The notes under the pieces: generated by a model
Told to the model about the DNA's origin: nothing
What the model saw: the letters and a program-made list of their open reading frames with translations, nothing else
Databases searched by the model: none
Made by a program: the position numbers and the translations under genes
Part shown: positions 19,526-28,677 of the stretch, in pieces
How the letters are laid out: each line of letters opens with the position of its first letter
How positions within the stretch are numbered: position 1 is the stretch's first letter
Assembly (NCBI GenBank): GCA_036405815.1
Contig: DASWWX010000053.1
Span: 1 to 64,000, forward strand
DNA from: Solimonas sp036405815
GTDB taxonomy: Bacteria; Pseudomonadota; Gammaproteobacteria; Nevskiales; Nevskiaceae
Length of the DNA stretch: 64,000 nucleotides
Direction of reading: 5' to 3'

Positions 19526-20605
19526 TTGACGAATGCCGCCGATTCGTTGCGAAATCACGCCACTGTGACCGCCCCGCTCTCGCCCCCCATCCCGCCTGGC
19601 GGCGTCATCGCGTCCCTGTATGCCCGGGGATTGCTCGATTACGTCCGTGCCCGCGGCGTCGATCCGACGACGCTCTATCCCGAAGCACGCGTCGCGCAAC
19701 TGGAAAGCGCGCGCGGCCATGAAGAAGTGCCGCTCGCGGAATGGATCGCGATGTTCGACACCGCGATCGCGCATTTCGACGAGCCCGACCTGCCGTTGAA
19801 AGCCGGCGCCAGCCTGCACGTCCGCCACCTCGGCGTGCTCGGCCACGTGCTGATGAACTGCGCGACGCTGGAAGAGGTGGCGCAGCAACTCGCCCGCTAC
19901 ATCCGCCTGCTCGGCCAGATCGGCCAGCCGGTGCTGCATACCGAGGGCGCGCAGGCGCACCTGCTGTGGAGCTGGCCGTACGACACGCCGCCGTCGGATT
20001 CCGTCGCCCAGTTCATGCTCGGCGCGCGCGCCATGTTCATGCGCTGGCTCAGCGACCGCCCGGACCTGCGATACGACGCCCGCTTCCATTTCCCGCAACC
20101 GCAGGACCTGCGCGCTTACGAACGCGTGTTCGGCGGCGAGCTGCGCTTCGATCAGCCGGCCAGCGAGATGGTGTTCCCGAACGCCTACATGCAGCTGCCG
20201 GTGGCCAGCGCCGACGAGGACCTGCGCCAGCAGGTCGAGGCCCGCGCGCAGTCACTGCTGCGCAAACTGTCCGGCGAACCGGCGCTGCTGCGCGATCTCA
20301 AGGCGGTACTGGCGCGCAATCTGGCCAACGGCCGCGTCTCGCTGGACGATGCGGCGGCAGCGCTGGACCTGTCGGCGCGCACGCTGCAACGCCGGCTCGG
20401 CGAACTCGACCGCTCGTTCCAGTCGGTGCTCGACGAGGTGCGTCAGCACGCCGCCGAGAACCTGCTGCGCGACGCCAGCATCTCGCTGACCCAGATCGCC
20501 TTCCTGCTCGGCTACACCGAACAAAGCACCTTCCACAACGCCTTCCGCCGCTGGACGCAGCAGTCGCCCGGCGCCTTCCGCAAGCAGCACCTGCCGCCGC
20601 GCTAG
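19526..20605 (+). CDS. AraC-family transcriptional regulator
   Basis: The N-terminal 200 residues match the arabinose-operon-regulator-like ligand-sensing domain found in OruR/ArgR-type AraC proteins. The last 100 residues carry two helix-turn-helix motifs, including LDLSARTLQRRLGELD and ISLTQIAFLLGYTEQSTFHNAFRRW. The start chosen is TTG at 19526, with AGGGG about 5 nt upstream; an in-frame GTG at 19565 is a possible alternative and would remove 13 residues. The gene is divergent from the secreted hydrolase cluster, with 208 nt between them, so it is the likely activator of that cluster, perhaps sensing a lipid or its breakdown product. The target is inferred from position only. Confidence 0.85.
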   Translation: MTNAADSLRNHATVTAPLSPPIPPGGVIASLYARGLLDYVRARGVDPTTLYPEARVAQLESARGHEEVPLAEWIAMFDTAIAHFDEPDLPLKAGASLHVRHLGVLGHVLMNCATLEEVAQQLARYIRLLGQIGQPVLHTEGAQAHLLWSWPYDTPPSDSVAQFMLGARAMFMRWLSDRPDLRYDARFHFPQPQDLRAYERVFGGELRFDQPASEMVFPNAYMQLPVASADEDLRQQVEARAQSLLRKLSGEPALLRDLKAVLARNLANGRVSLDDAAAALDLSARTLQRRLGELDRSFQSVLDEVRQHAAENLLRDASISLTQIAFLLGYTEQSTFHNAFRRWTQQSPGAFRKQHLPPR

Positions 20606-20649
20606 GGTCTGTTAGCGCCCGACACGTCCATGCCAACCGCGCCAATCTT

Positions 20650-20683
20650 GCGGCGCACCCCGCGCAGGCGTAAGGTGCGCCGC
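20650..20683 (+). promoter_or_regulatory. 10-bp perfect hairpin just before the trkA start
   Basis: Arms 20650-20659 (GCGGCGCACC) and 20674-20683 (GGTGCGCCGC) form a perfect stem with a 14-nt loop, ending 2 nt before the trkA ATG. No Shine-Dalgarno sequence is visible between the stem and the ATG. The structure could mask or set the translation start, or be a terminator for the upstream AraC gene read into trkA. It has no T-run. Confidence 0.4.
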
Positions 20684-20685
20684 CC

Positions 20686-22062
20686 ATGAAGATCGTGATT
20701 CTCGGCGCGGGCCAGGTTGGCTCGACGTTGGCGGAAAATCTCGCCAGCGAGAAGAACGACGTGACCGTCATCGACGTCAACGGGGCCGCGCTCTCGGAAC
20801 TCCAGGAACGCCTCGACCTGCGCACGGTCCAGGGGCATGCCTCGCACCCGAACGTGCTGCGTCAGGCCGGTGCCGACGACGCCGACATGATCATCGCCGT
20901 CACCGCCAGCGACGAGACCAACATGCTGGCGTGCATGATCGCCGACACGCTGTTCAAGACGCCGACCAAGATCGCGCGCGTGCGTGCCCAGGACTACCTG
21001 CGCGAGGAGAAGCTGTTCGGCGCCGAGGGCGTCCCGGTGGACCTGCGCATCTCGCCGGAGCAGCTGGTCACCGACTACATCCGCCGCCTGATCGAGTATC
21101 CCGGCGCGCTGCAGGTCGTCGATTTCGCCGATGGCCGCGTGCGATTGGTCGGTGTCCGCGCCTACTACGGCGGGCCACTGGTGTCGCGTCAGCTCAAGGA
21201 GTTGCCGCAGCACCTGCCGGAAGTCGAAGCGCGCGTGGCGGCGATCTATCGCCGCGGTCGCGCCATCATTCCGGAAGGCGACACGATCATCGAAGCCGAA
21301 GACGAAGTCTTCTTTCTCGCCGCACGCGGGCACATCCCCAAGATCATCGCCGAACTGCGGCGGCAGGATAAGCCGGTCAAGCGCGTGATGCTGGCCGGCG
21401 GCGGCAACATCGGCCTGCGGCTCGCCAAGGCGCTGGAAGAGAGCAAGATTCAGGTCAAGATCATCGAGAAATACCGCGAGCGGGCTCGCTATCTGTCCGA
21501 GCAGCTGCAGCACACCGTGGTCCTCAGCGGCGACGGCGCCAACGAAGCGCTGCTGCGCGAGGAGAACATCGAGGACGTCGACGTTTTCTGCGCCATCACC
21601 AACGACGACGAGGCCAACATCCTGTCGGCGATGCTGGCCAAGCGGCTCGGCGCCAAGAAAGCGCTGTGCCTGATCAACCGCCTGTCCTACGCCGAGCTGG
21701 TCGAAGGCAGCAGCATCGATATCGCGATCTCGCCGCAACAGTCCACGGTCTCGGCGCTGCTGTCGCGCGTGCGCCGCGGCGACATGGTCAAGGTGCACTC
21801 GCTGCGCCGCGGCGCTGCCGAGGCCATCGAGGCCATCGCGCACGGCGACGCCGGCAGCTCGCGCGTCGTGGGCCGCAAGCTGGAAGACATCAAGCTGCCC
21901 CCTGGCAGCACGATCGGCGCGATCGTGCGTGGTGACGAGGTCATCATCGCCCACCACGACACCGTGATCGAGGCGGAGGATCACGTCATCCTGTTCCTGG
22001 TCGACAAGAAGCGGGTCAAGGACGTCGAGCAACTGTTCCAGGTCGGCTTGAGCTTCCTGTAG
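20686..22062 (+). CDS. trkA: Trk potassium uptake NAD-binding regulatory subunit TrkA
   Basis: The 458-residue protein has the usual duplicated TrkA layout: Rossmann RCK_N domain 1 beginning MKIVILGAGQVGSTLAENL, TrkA_C domain, a second Rossmann domain with RVMLAGGGNIGLRLAKALE, and a second TrkA_C domain. The length matches E. coli TrkA. TrkA binds NAD(H)/ATP on the cytoplasmic face and gates the TrkH/TrkG potassium channel. The next gene, trkH, starts 11 nt downstream, so the two form an operon. No clear ribosome site precedes the ATG; a hairpin abuts it. Confidence 0.97.
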   Translation: MKIVILGAGQVGSTLAENLASEKNDVTVIDVNGAALSELQERLDLRTVQGHASHPNVLRQAGADDADMIIAVTASDETNMLACMIADTLFKTPTKIARVRAQDYLREEKLFGAEGVPVDLRISPEQLVTDYIRRLIEYPGALQVVDFADGRVRLVGVRAYYGGPLVSRQLKELPQHLPEVEARVAAIYRRGRAIIPEGDTIIEAEDEVFFLAARGHIPKIIAELRRQDKPVKRVMLAGGGNIGLRLAKALEESKIQVKIIEKYRERARYLSEQLQHTVVLSGDGANEALLREENIEDVDVFCAITNDDEANILSAMLAKRLGAKKALCLINRLSYAELVEGSSIDIAISPQQSTVSALLSRVRRGDMVKVHSLRRGAAEAIEAIAHGDAGSSRVVGRKLEDIKLPPGSTIGAIVRGDEVIIAHHDTVIEAEDHVILFLVDKKRVKDVEQLFQVGLSFL

Positions 22063-22073
22063 CCGGCGACGCG

Positions 22074-23579
22074 ATGCCGTCCTCTTTCGAAACCCGCCGC
22101 ATCGCCGTACCGCTGCCACGCAGCCATCGCTACGCGGCCGTGCAACGGGTGATGGGCATCCTGCTGATGCTGTTCTCCACCAGCATGCTGCCGCCCCTGC
22201 TGATCAGCCTGATCTATGCCGAAGGCGTCAGTTATGCGTTCCTCGAGGGCATGTGGATCACGCTGGTGGCCGGCGCCATCGCCTGGTGGCCCGTCAGGCG
22301 CTCGCGTGCCGAACTGAAGACCCGCGATGGCTTTCTCGTCGTCGTGCTGTTCTGGGCGGTGCTGTCCGTCGCCGGCGCGATCCCGCTGCACGTGACCGAT
22401 GTCGGCTGGCCCAGCTTTACCGACGCGCTGTTCGAATCGGTATCGGGATTGACGACGACCGGCACCACCATGATCGCCAGCGGCCTCGACGATCTGCCGC
22501 ATGCCATCAACTTCTACCGGGCGCAGCTGCACTGGCTGGGCGGCATGGGCATCATCGTGCTGGCCGTGGCGATCCTGCCGATGCTCGGCGTCGGCGGCAT
22601 GCAGCTCTACAAGGCCGAGACGCCGGGGCCGATGAAAGACTCGAAGCTGACGCCCCGCATCGCCGAAACCGCACGCGCGCTGTGGATCGTCTATCTGTTC
22701 CTGACCCTCTGCTGCTTCCTGGCCTACTGGCTGGCCGGCATGCCGCCGTTCGACGCGCTGGTCCACGCGATGTCGACGATCGCCACCGGCGGCTTCTCGA
22801 ATCGAGACGCGAGCATCGGCTACTACAGCAGTCCCCTGATCGAATACCTGGTCATGCTGTTCATGTTCCTGGGCACGATCAACTTCGCCACTCACTTCCT
22901 GGTGTTCCGCGAGCGCAACCCGCTGGTCTACTGGCGCGATACCGAGGCGCGGACCTGCGTCGCGATCGTGGTCGGCTTCGCGGTGCTGATCGCCATTCCG
23001 CTGCTGCTGAGCGGCACCTACGGCGACACGGAAACCGGCTTGCGAAAAGCGCTGTTTCACGTGATCTCCTACGGCACGACCACGGGATTCGCGACCGCCG
23101 ATCCCAGCTACTGGCCAAGCTACACACCCGTGGTCCTGATCATGACGGGCTTCATGGTGGGCTGTGCCGGCTCGACCTCCGGCGGCGTCAAGGTCATCCG
23201 GCTGATGTTGTTCGTCAAACAGGCGCTGCGCGAGATGCAACGCCTGATCCACCCGAGCGCGGAGCTGCCGATCAAGTTGCAGGGCAAGGTCGTCCCCGAT
23301 CCGGTGGTCTACGCGGTGGGCGGCTTCTTCTCGGTCTACATCGGCGCCACGCTGATCCTGATCGCGGCGATGATCGCCACGGGACTCGACCCGGTCACCG
23401 CGTTCTCGGCGGTGGCGGCCTGCATCAACAACATGGGCCCGGGCCTGGGCGAGCTGAACGCCTCGATGGCCTCGGTCAGCACGCCCGGCAAGTGGATCCT
23501 GATCTTCACGATGCTGCTCGGCCGCCTGGAGATCTTCTCGCTGCTGATCGTCTTTACCCCGGCGTTCTGGCGACGCTGA
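22074..23579 (+). CDS. trkH: Trk potassium transporter membrane subunit TrkH
   Basis: The 501-residue polytopic inner-membrane protein has the four pore-loop motifs of the SKT superfamily, including SGLTTTGTTM, STIATGGFS, YGTTTGFAT and NNMGPGLGE near the C-terminus. These line the K+ selectivity filter. It ends GRLEIFSLLIVFTPAFWRR, typical for the family. It works with TrkA, whose gene lies 11 nt upstream. Confidence 0.97.
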   Translation: MPSSFETRRIAVPLPRSHRYAAVQRVMGILLMLFSTSMLPPLLISLIYAEGVSYAFLEGMWITLVAGAIAWWPVRRSRAELKTRDGFLVVVLFWAVLSVAGAIPLHVTDVGWPSFTDALFESVSGLTTTGTTMIASGLDDLPHAINFYRAQLHWLGGMGIIVLAVAILPMLGVGGMQLYKAETPGPMKDSKLTPRIAETARALWIVYLFLTLCCFLAYWLAGMPPFDALVHAMSTIATGGFSNRDASIGYYSSPLIEYLVMLFMFLGTINFATHFLVFRERNPLVYWRDTEARTCVAIVVGFAVLIAIPLLLSGTYGDTETGLRKALFHVISYGTTTGFATADPSYWPSYTPVVLIMTGFMVGCAGSTSGGVKVIRLMLFVKQALREMQRLIHPSAELPIKLQGKVVPDPVVYAVGGFFSVYIGATLILIAAMIATGLDPVTAFSAVAACINNMGPGLGELNASMASVSTPGKWILIFTMLLGRLEIFSLLIVFTPAFWRR

Positions 23580-23661
23580 CGAGCGCGTAGGGCATTCCCG
23601 CCATGACGGGACCCCCCGGGGTTTGGTCTAATCGCGCCAATTTCCGCCGGATCGTGCCCGC

Positions 23662-24603
23662 ATGTCGGTCTTCACCAAGGTCAGCCACGCCCAACTGCGC
23701 AAGTTCCTGAAGCTCTACCCGGTCGGCACGCTGATCGGGCTGCAGGGCATCGGCGAGGGCGTGGAGAACACCAACTACTTCGTCGATACCAGCGACGGCC
23801 GCTGGGTACTGACGCTGTTCGAGCGCCTGAACTACGCCGACCTGCCGTTCTTCCTCGGCCTGATGGACCACCTGGCCTCGCGCGGCTTCCCCGGCGCGAT
23901 GCCGGCGCGCACGCACGAGGGCAAGAACCTGTCGATGCTCAACGGCAAGCCGGCGGCGCTGGTGCGGCGCCTGATGGGCCAGAGCGTACTGTTCCCGAAT
24001 CTCGAACAGTGCCGTCAGGTCGGGCGCGCGCTCGGCGAACTGCACGTGGTCGCGCAGTCCTACGCCGGCCATTGCGACAACTCGCGCGGCGCGCTGTGGC
24101 GCGAGCAGACCGGCCGCCTGCTGATCCGCAAGATTTCGGACGCACCGGCCAAGCGCCTGATCGAGGACGAGCTGGCGATGCAGATGTCGATCGACCTGAC
24201 GGCGCTGCCGCAGGGCGTGATCCACGCCGACCTGTTCCGCGACAACGCGCTGTTCGTCGAGGACCGGCTGACCGGCGTCATCGACTTCTACTACGCCTGT
24301 AACGACGCGCTGCTCTACGACCTTGCGATCACCGTCAACGACTGGTGCTTCGAGGCCGACGGCACGCCGAACGCGGCGCGCTGGGAGGCGATGGTCAGCG
24401 CCTACCGCGCGCGCCGCGAGTTCACCGCCGAGGAACGCGCCGCCTGGCCGCTGGTGCTGCGCGCCGCCGCACTGCGCTTCTACCTGTCGCGCCTGTACGA
24501 CTGGAATTTCCCGCGCGAAGGCGACGTGGTGCACGTCAAGGATCCGGACGCCTACAAGCGCATCCTGCAGCACCACCGCAAGCACCTGCCGCCCGCGCTG
24601 TAA
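23662..24603 (+). CDS. thrB: homoserine kinase, APH-fold type
   Basis: The 313-residue protein belongs to the aminoglycoside-phosphotransferase-fold homoserine kinases found in Pseudomonas and Xanthomonas-like bacteria. It shows GEGVENTNYFVDT near the N-terminus (nucleotide loop), the catalytic segment GVIHADLFRDNALF and the metal motif GVIDFYYAC. It phosphorylates L-homoserine in threonine synthesis. It is monocistronic between trkH and the convergent hemY. A TCTAAT hexamer at 23627-23632 could be its -10 element, though no -35 match is evident. Confidence 0.93.
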   Translation: MSVFTKVSHAQLRKFLKLYPVGTLIGLQGIGEGVENTNYFVDTSDGRWVLTLFERLNYADLPFFLGLMDHLASRGFPGAMPARTHEGKNLSMLNGKPAALVRRLMGQSVLFPNLEQCRQVGRALGELHVVAQSYAGHCDNSRGALWREQTGRLLIRKISDAPAKRLIEDELAMQMSIDLTALPQGVIHADLFRDNALFVEDRLTGVIDFYYACNDALLYDLAITVNDWCFEADGTPNAARWEAMVSAYRARREFTAEERAAWPLVLRAAALRFYLSRLYDWNFPREGDVVHVKDPDAYKRILQHHRKHLPPAL

Positions 24604-24640
24604 GCGCGGCTGGGTCGATGCGGCGCGGCGAAGCCGCCGC

Positions 24641-25828
24641 TTAGCTACTGGCCGCCGCTTCCAGGCCCATGCGATAGAACTTCTGCGCCTCGGCCGTGTT
24701 CTGCGTCTGATCGCACAGGCGCGCGAGTTCGAGATAGGCCGCCGCCGACGGCGCGACCCGCACCACCGCTTCCAGGTAGCTGCGCGCCTTGCCCCAGAGC
24801 TGGTTGCGCAGGCAGGCACGGCCGGCCGTCACCAGCAACTCCGGCTTTTCGCCGTAGCGGTTGAGCCAGTTCTCGATCGCCGCCAGCTGCGTCAACGGAT
24901 CGCCGCTGTGCAGCTCGCCATACAGCGCGGCCAGCTCGGCATCCCACTCACGCTCCAGCGTCTCGGTCACCAGCGCCAGCGCTTCGCCGTGCGCGTTGAG
25001 CCGCGTCAGGCCGCGCACGTAGGCCCGCCGCACGTCCGGAATCTGGCGATCGGCCTTGGGCGCGGCCGTCCACAGCGCCTTGAGTTGCTCCAGTCGCGCG
25101 CCGTCGCGTTCCTCGGCCAGGCGCGCGACCAGGGCCTGCGTCGCCCACTCGCGTGCACGTGCCGGCGGCAGCAGTGCGCGCGCATCGGCGTCCTGCAGCA
25201 GCAAACGCAAAGCCTCCCAGGCACCGAGCGCACGGTGGCTCTCGGCAAGCAGCTCGACCGCGTAAGGGTGCCGCGGGTCCAGGCCGCGCAGCTTGAGTGC
25301 AGTGTCGCGCGCCAGCGCATACTCGCCGCGCTCCTGCTGCAGCTCGGCCTGCGTCAGCAGCGTCGCGAATTCCATCTCCGGGGCCGATTCCGCCGCCAGG
25401 CGCAGGTAATGATCGCGACGATCGCCGGCGCCGATGCGCTGTGCCGCGCGCGCGGCCGCCAGGTAGTTCAAATGGGCGGCGTGATGATCGGCGGCGCGGC
25501 GCACCAGCTCGATCTCGGCACGCTTCCAGTTGCCTTCCAGCAGCTTCAGAAGGCCCTCCTCGAACGACACCTGGGCCTTGTCGCGACGACGACGCTCCAG
25601 CGCCTCGCGCACCGTGCTCGGCAGGCGCACGCCGGCCACCAGCAGGCGCAGGCCGGCATAGGCCGCGAACAGGCTGCCGACGACGCCGACCACCAGACCG
25701 AGCAGCGAGGTTTCGATCACCCAGTCGTGGATGCTGATCAGGACGTAGCCCGTTTCCTCGCGCAGGTAATGCGCCGCGGTGGCGGCGACCGCGAAAGCCA
25801 GCAACAGGACGAGCAACCAGCGGATCAT
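24641..25828 (-). CDS. hemY: HemY-like inner-membrane TPR protein
   Basis: The start ATG at 25828 overlaps the stop of hemX (ATGA). The 395-residue protein opens with two hydrophobic segments (residues about 3-20 and 40-65) matching the HemY N-terminal domain, followed by TPR-like helices rich in Ala/Leu. This is the proteobacterial HemY, a membrane protein of the hemCDXY operon whose biochemical role in haem synthesis is not settled; it is not protoporphyrinogen oxidase. It is last in the operon and converges on thrB. Confidence 0.9.
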   Translation of the reverse strand: MIRWLLVLLLAFAVAATAAHYLREETGYVLISIHDWVIETSLLGLVVGVVGSLFAAYAGLRLLVAGVRLPSTVREALERRRRDKAQVSFEEGLLKLLEGNWKRAEIELVRRAADHHAAHLNYLAAARAAQRIGAGDRRDHYLRLAAESAPEMEFATLLTQAELQQERGEYALARDTALKLRGLDPRHPYAVELLAESHRALGAWEALRLLLQDADARALLPPARAREWATQALVARLAEERDGARLEQLKALWTAAPKADRQIPDVRRAYVRGLTRLNAHGEALALVTETLEREWDAELAALYGELHSGDPLTQLAAIENWLNRYGEKPELLVTAGRACLRNQLWGKARSYLEAVVRVAPSAAAYLELARLCDQTQNTAEAQKFYRMGLEAAASS

Positions 25829-26895
25829 TGCGGCGGCGCTTCCAGTTGCGCCCGCAGCAGGCCGAGACTGCCGTCGATGTCTGGCAGCGGTGGCGCCAGA
25901 TTCAGCGGCAGCAGGCGCTCCAGCTCGCCTTGGGCTGCGGCCACGCCCGGGTCCTGAGCGCGGAAGTAATCGGTCAGCCACTGCCGCGCCGACTCGCACA
26001 GGTCGCGGAAGCTGACGGCATCGCCGCGCAGCAGCGCCATGCGTGCGCCTTCGAGCTTGAGCATCAGGATCTCGACGATCAGCGTTTCCTGTTCGCTGCT
26101 CAGCAGGCGCGGCGACGGTCCGGCATTGCGGCGCACCGTGAACAGGCTGGCCAGCGCCTGGCGCACGGACCCCATGAAGCGTTGCGCGGCACTGCGATCC
26201 TCATCCTGCGCGGCCACGGCCGCGGGCGGTGCTTCGAAATGGTCAGCGACGCGAGCGGCCAGCGGCAGCCGCGGCGCGCGCGCGATCAGGCTCGACAGCG
26301 TCAGCGCCGCGCCAGTGCTATCCGGTACCGGCACCCCGCGCAGCGCGGTGCGCTCCTGTGCCAGCGCCTGGCGCACCGCGAACAGACGCGGATCGCGTTG
26401 CTGCGCAAGGCGTGCGTCGGCGGCATCCAGTGCCGCGAGCGCCGATTCGACATCGCGCGCCAGCAGCAGCCGGTCGTTGGCCAGCACCAGCAGTTGCTCG
26501 ATGGCGACCAGCTGGAAGCGCGCACGCCCGCCGCTCAACTCCTCGCTCAGATCGCCGACCTGCTCGTCGTGCGCCTGGATGCGATTCTCGAATTCCGCGA
26601 TGCGGTTGGCAGCGCGCTGACCGGCACTGGCCAGATCGGTCTGGCGGCGCTCCATGCGATCGGCCTGCACTTCCAGCGCGTTGAGTCCCTGCGCCATCTG
26701 CTGCAGTTGCGCGTCCTGCTCGGCAATCGTCGTCCGCAGCTGCTGCGCATAGCGCCACAGCCCGTACGCCGCCGCAAGCGCGGCGACCAGGAACGCCAGC
26801 GCGAACAGGAAACGTCCGCTGCCGCCGGTGCGGGATGGCTCGGAATCTTCGGTCGCCGACCCGGATGCGGGCAGCGGAGTCTTGTCGTCGGTCAT
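25825..26895 (-). CDS. hemX: HemX-like membrane protein
   Basis: The ATG at 26895 overlaps the hemD stop (ATGA), which fixes the start (MTDDKTPLP). The 356-residue protein has a short cytoplasmic tail, one transmembrane helix at about residues 29-50, a coiled coil (about 55-130; EQDAQLQQMAQGLNALEVQ) and a helical periplasmic domain. This matches the proteobacterial HemX family, once annotated as uroporphyrinogen-III methyltransferase but lacking that domain. It is encoded between hemD and hemY with 4-nt overlaps on both sides. Confidence 0.9.
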   Translation of the reverse strand: MTDDKTPLPASGSATEDSEPSRTGGSGRFLFALAFLVAALAAAYGLWRYAQQLRTTIAEQDAQLQQMAQGLNALEVQADRMERRQTDLASAGQRAANRIAEFENRIQAHDEQVGDLSEELSGGRARFQLVAIEQLLVLANDRLLLARDVESALAALDAADARLAQQRDPRLFAVRQALAQERTALRGVPVPDSTGAALTLSSLIARAPRLPLAARVADHFEAPPAAVAAQDEDRSAAQRFMGSVRQALASLFTVRRNAGPSPRLLSSEQETLIVEILMLKLEGARMALLRGDAVSFRDLCESARQWLTDYFRAQDPGVAAAQGELERLLPLNLAPPLPDIDGSLGLLRAQLEAPPQ

Positions 26896-27668
26896 GCCGG
26901 GTCTCGGGGGGCCACTTCCGCCCACCAGTGCTCCAGGCACTGTACGTAAGCGGCATCGGCGATGGATTCAGGCAGCAGCGCAGGACGCTCGAATCCCAGT
27001 GCTTCAGCTTGTTCTACCACACGCTGGCTGGGCACAACCAGTTGCAACGCTCGGTGCGCGGCCGGTTCCGGCGCAATCAGATCATGCAGACGCTGCAGGC
27101 TCTCGCCACTGGTGATGATCGCCGCCTGCGCACCGCGCAGCGCCACGGCCACCGCCTCGGACGGATGCGGCAGCGACACGCGGCGATACACCGGCAGCTT
27201 GGTGACGCACGCTCCGCGCGCCTGCAAGGTCTCGCGCAGCAACTCGCGGCCACCCTCGCCGCTGACGATCAGCAGCTTGCGATCGGCCACGTCGCGCAGG
27301 ACCTCGAGTTCGAGCAGACCCTCGCTGGTATGCGCCGACAGCGGTAGCGCCACGTGCTCGCCGCGCGCCTGCAGAGCCGCCGCCGTGGCAGCGCCGACGG
27401 CGATGCAATCGGGCCAGACGCCGCCGGGATCGAGCGTGCTGGCGAACTTCACGGCGTTGACGCTGGTGAAGATCCACGCCTGCGCATCGCGGTGCTCGGC
27501 AAGCTGGCGTGCCGCCTGTGCGGCGTTGCGCACCGGCTCGATGACCTGGAGCGGCAGGCGCCGCACCGCGGCACCCCGTTGTTCGAGCAGCCGGCACAGC
27601 GGTTCGGCCTGCGCCGCCGGTCGCGTCACGACCACCCGCAACCCCTGCAGCGCGGACACGGCGTTCAC
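26892..27668 (-). CDS. hemD: uroporphyrinogen-III synthase
   Basis: The 258-residue protein (GTG start at 27668, 7 nt after the hemC stop; a GTG at 27659 is an alternative) shows the HemD two-domain fold: LRVVVTRPAAQAEPLCRLLEQ at the N-terminus, a central WIFTSVNAVKFAS segment, and the C-terminal ITSGESLQRL motif. It cyclises hydroxymethylbilane with inversion of ring D. Sequence similarity in this family is weak, but the position between hemC and hemX is diagnostic. Confidence 0.9.
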   Translation of the reverse strand: MNAVSALQGLRVVVTRPAAQAEPLCRLLEQRGAAVRRLPLQVIEPVRNAAQAARQLAEHRDAQAWIFTSVNAVKFASTLDPGGVWPDCIAVGAATAAALQARGEHVALPLSAHTSEGLLELEVLRDVADRKLLIVSGEGGRELLRETLQARGACVTKLPVYRRVSLPHPSEAVAVALRGAQAAIITSGESLQRLHDLIAPEPAAHRALQLVVPSQRVVEQAEALGFERPALLPESIADAAYVQCLEHWWAEVAPRDPA

Positions 27669-27675
27669 GGCGCGG

Positions 27676-28599
27676 TCAGAGCGGCACGCCGATGCCCGCG
27701 AGAATCTCGCGTGCGCCGGCATCCAGCAGACGTTGCGCCAGCCGCTCGCCGAGCACAGCGGCATCGGCGGCTGAGCCCTCGATCGCGTCGCGCACCTGGC
27801 GCGAGCCGTCGGGCGCACCCACCAGGCCTTCCAGCCGCACGCGATCGCTGCGCACCACCGCATGACCGGCCACCGGGACCTGGCAGGCGCCGCCGAGGCG
27901 CGCATTCATCGACCGCTCGGCCGCCAGGCGAATCGCCGAGACCGGATCATGCAGCGACTGCAACAGCGCCTGGGTGCGCGCATCGTCGACGCGGCATTCG
28001 ATACCGACGATGCCCTGGCCGATCGCCGGCAGAAAACGCTCGGGCGCAAAGGCTTCACGGATACGCGCGCCCAGGCCGAGCCGGATCAGGCCGGCGGCGG
28101 CGAGCAGGATCGCGTCGTACTGCCCCTCATCGAGCTTGCGCAGGCGCGTGCCGACGTTGCCGCGCAGATCGCGTACCTGCAGATCCGGCCGCAGCGCGCG
28201 CAGCTGCGTCTGGCGACGCAGGCTCGAGGTGCCGACGATCGCGCCCTGCGGCAGATCGTCGAGCCGGTCGTAACGGTTGGAGACGAACGCATCGCGCGGG
28301 TCCTCGCCATCGAGGAAGCAGTGCAGGGCGAGGCCGGGCGGCTGCTGCACTGGCACATCCTTCATCGAATGCACGGCCAGATCGGCACGGCCTTCGAGCA
28401 TCGCCTGTTCCAGTTCCTTGACGAACAAACCCTTGCCGCCGACGTTGGCCAGCGGCGCCGACAGCAGCTGGTCGCCCTGCGTGGTCATCGGCACCAGTTC
28501 GACCGCAAGGCCGGCATGCGCGGCGCGCAGGCGGTCGGCGACGTGCTCGGCCTGCCAGAGCGCGAGCGGCGACTCGCGGGTGGCGATTCTCAAGACCAT
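27676..28599 (-). CDS. hemC: porphobilinogen deaminase (hydroxymethylbilane synthase)
   Basis: The 307-residue protein starts MVLRIATRESPLALWQ, contains the cofactor-binding LGGACQVPVAGHA motif whose Cys carries the dipyrromethane cofactor, and has the conserved GTSSLRRQ and LRGNVGTRLRKLD segments. It polymerises four porphobilinogens to hydroxymethylbilane. First of the haem genes, 78 nt after algR, so it may be cotranscribed with the regulator pair as in Pseudomonas. Confidence 0.97.
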   Translation of the reverse strand: MVLRIATRESPLALWQAEHVADRLRAAHAGLAVELVPMTTQGDQLLSAPLANVGGKGLFVKELEQAMLEGRADLAVHSMKDVPVQQPPGLALHCFLDGEDPRDAFVSNRYDRLDDLPQGAIVGTSSLRRQTQLRALRPDLQVRDLRGNVGTRLRKLDEGQYDAILLAAAGLIRLGLGARIREAFAPERFLPAIGQGIVGIECRVDDARTQALLQSLHDPVSAIRLAAERSMNARLGGACQVPVAGHAVVRSDRVRLEGLVGAPDGSRQVRDAIEGSAADAAVLGERLAQRLLDAGAREILAGIGVPL

Positions 28600-28677
28600 G
28601 GGGAAGACGTCAGTGATAAGTGAGAGGAAGGCCGGCGGCGTCGACGAGCCGGCCGCACCCGTCACGCCTGCCGAGGG

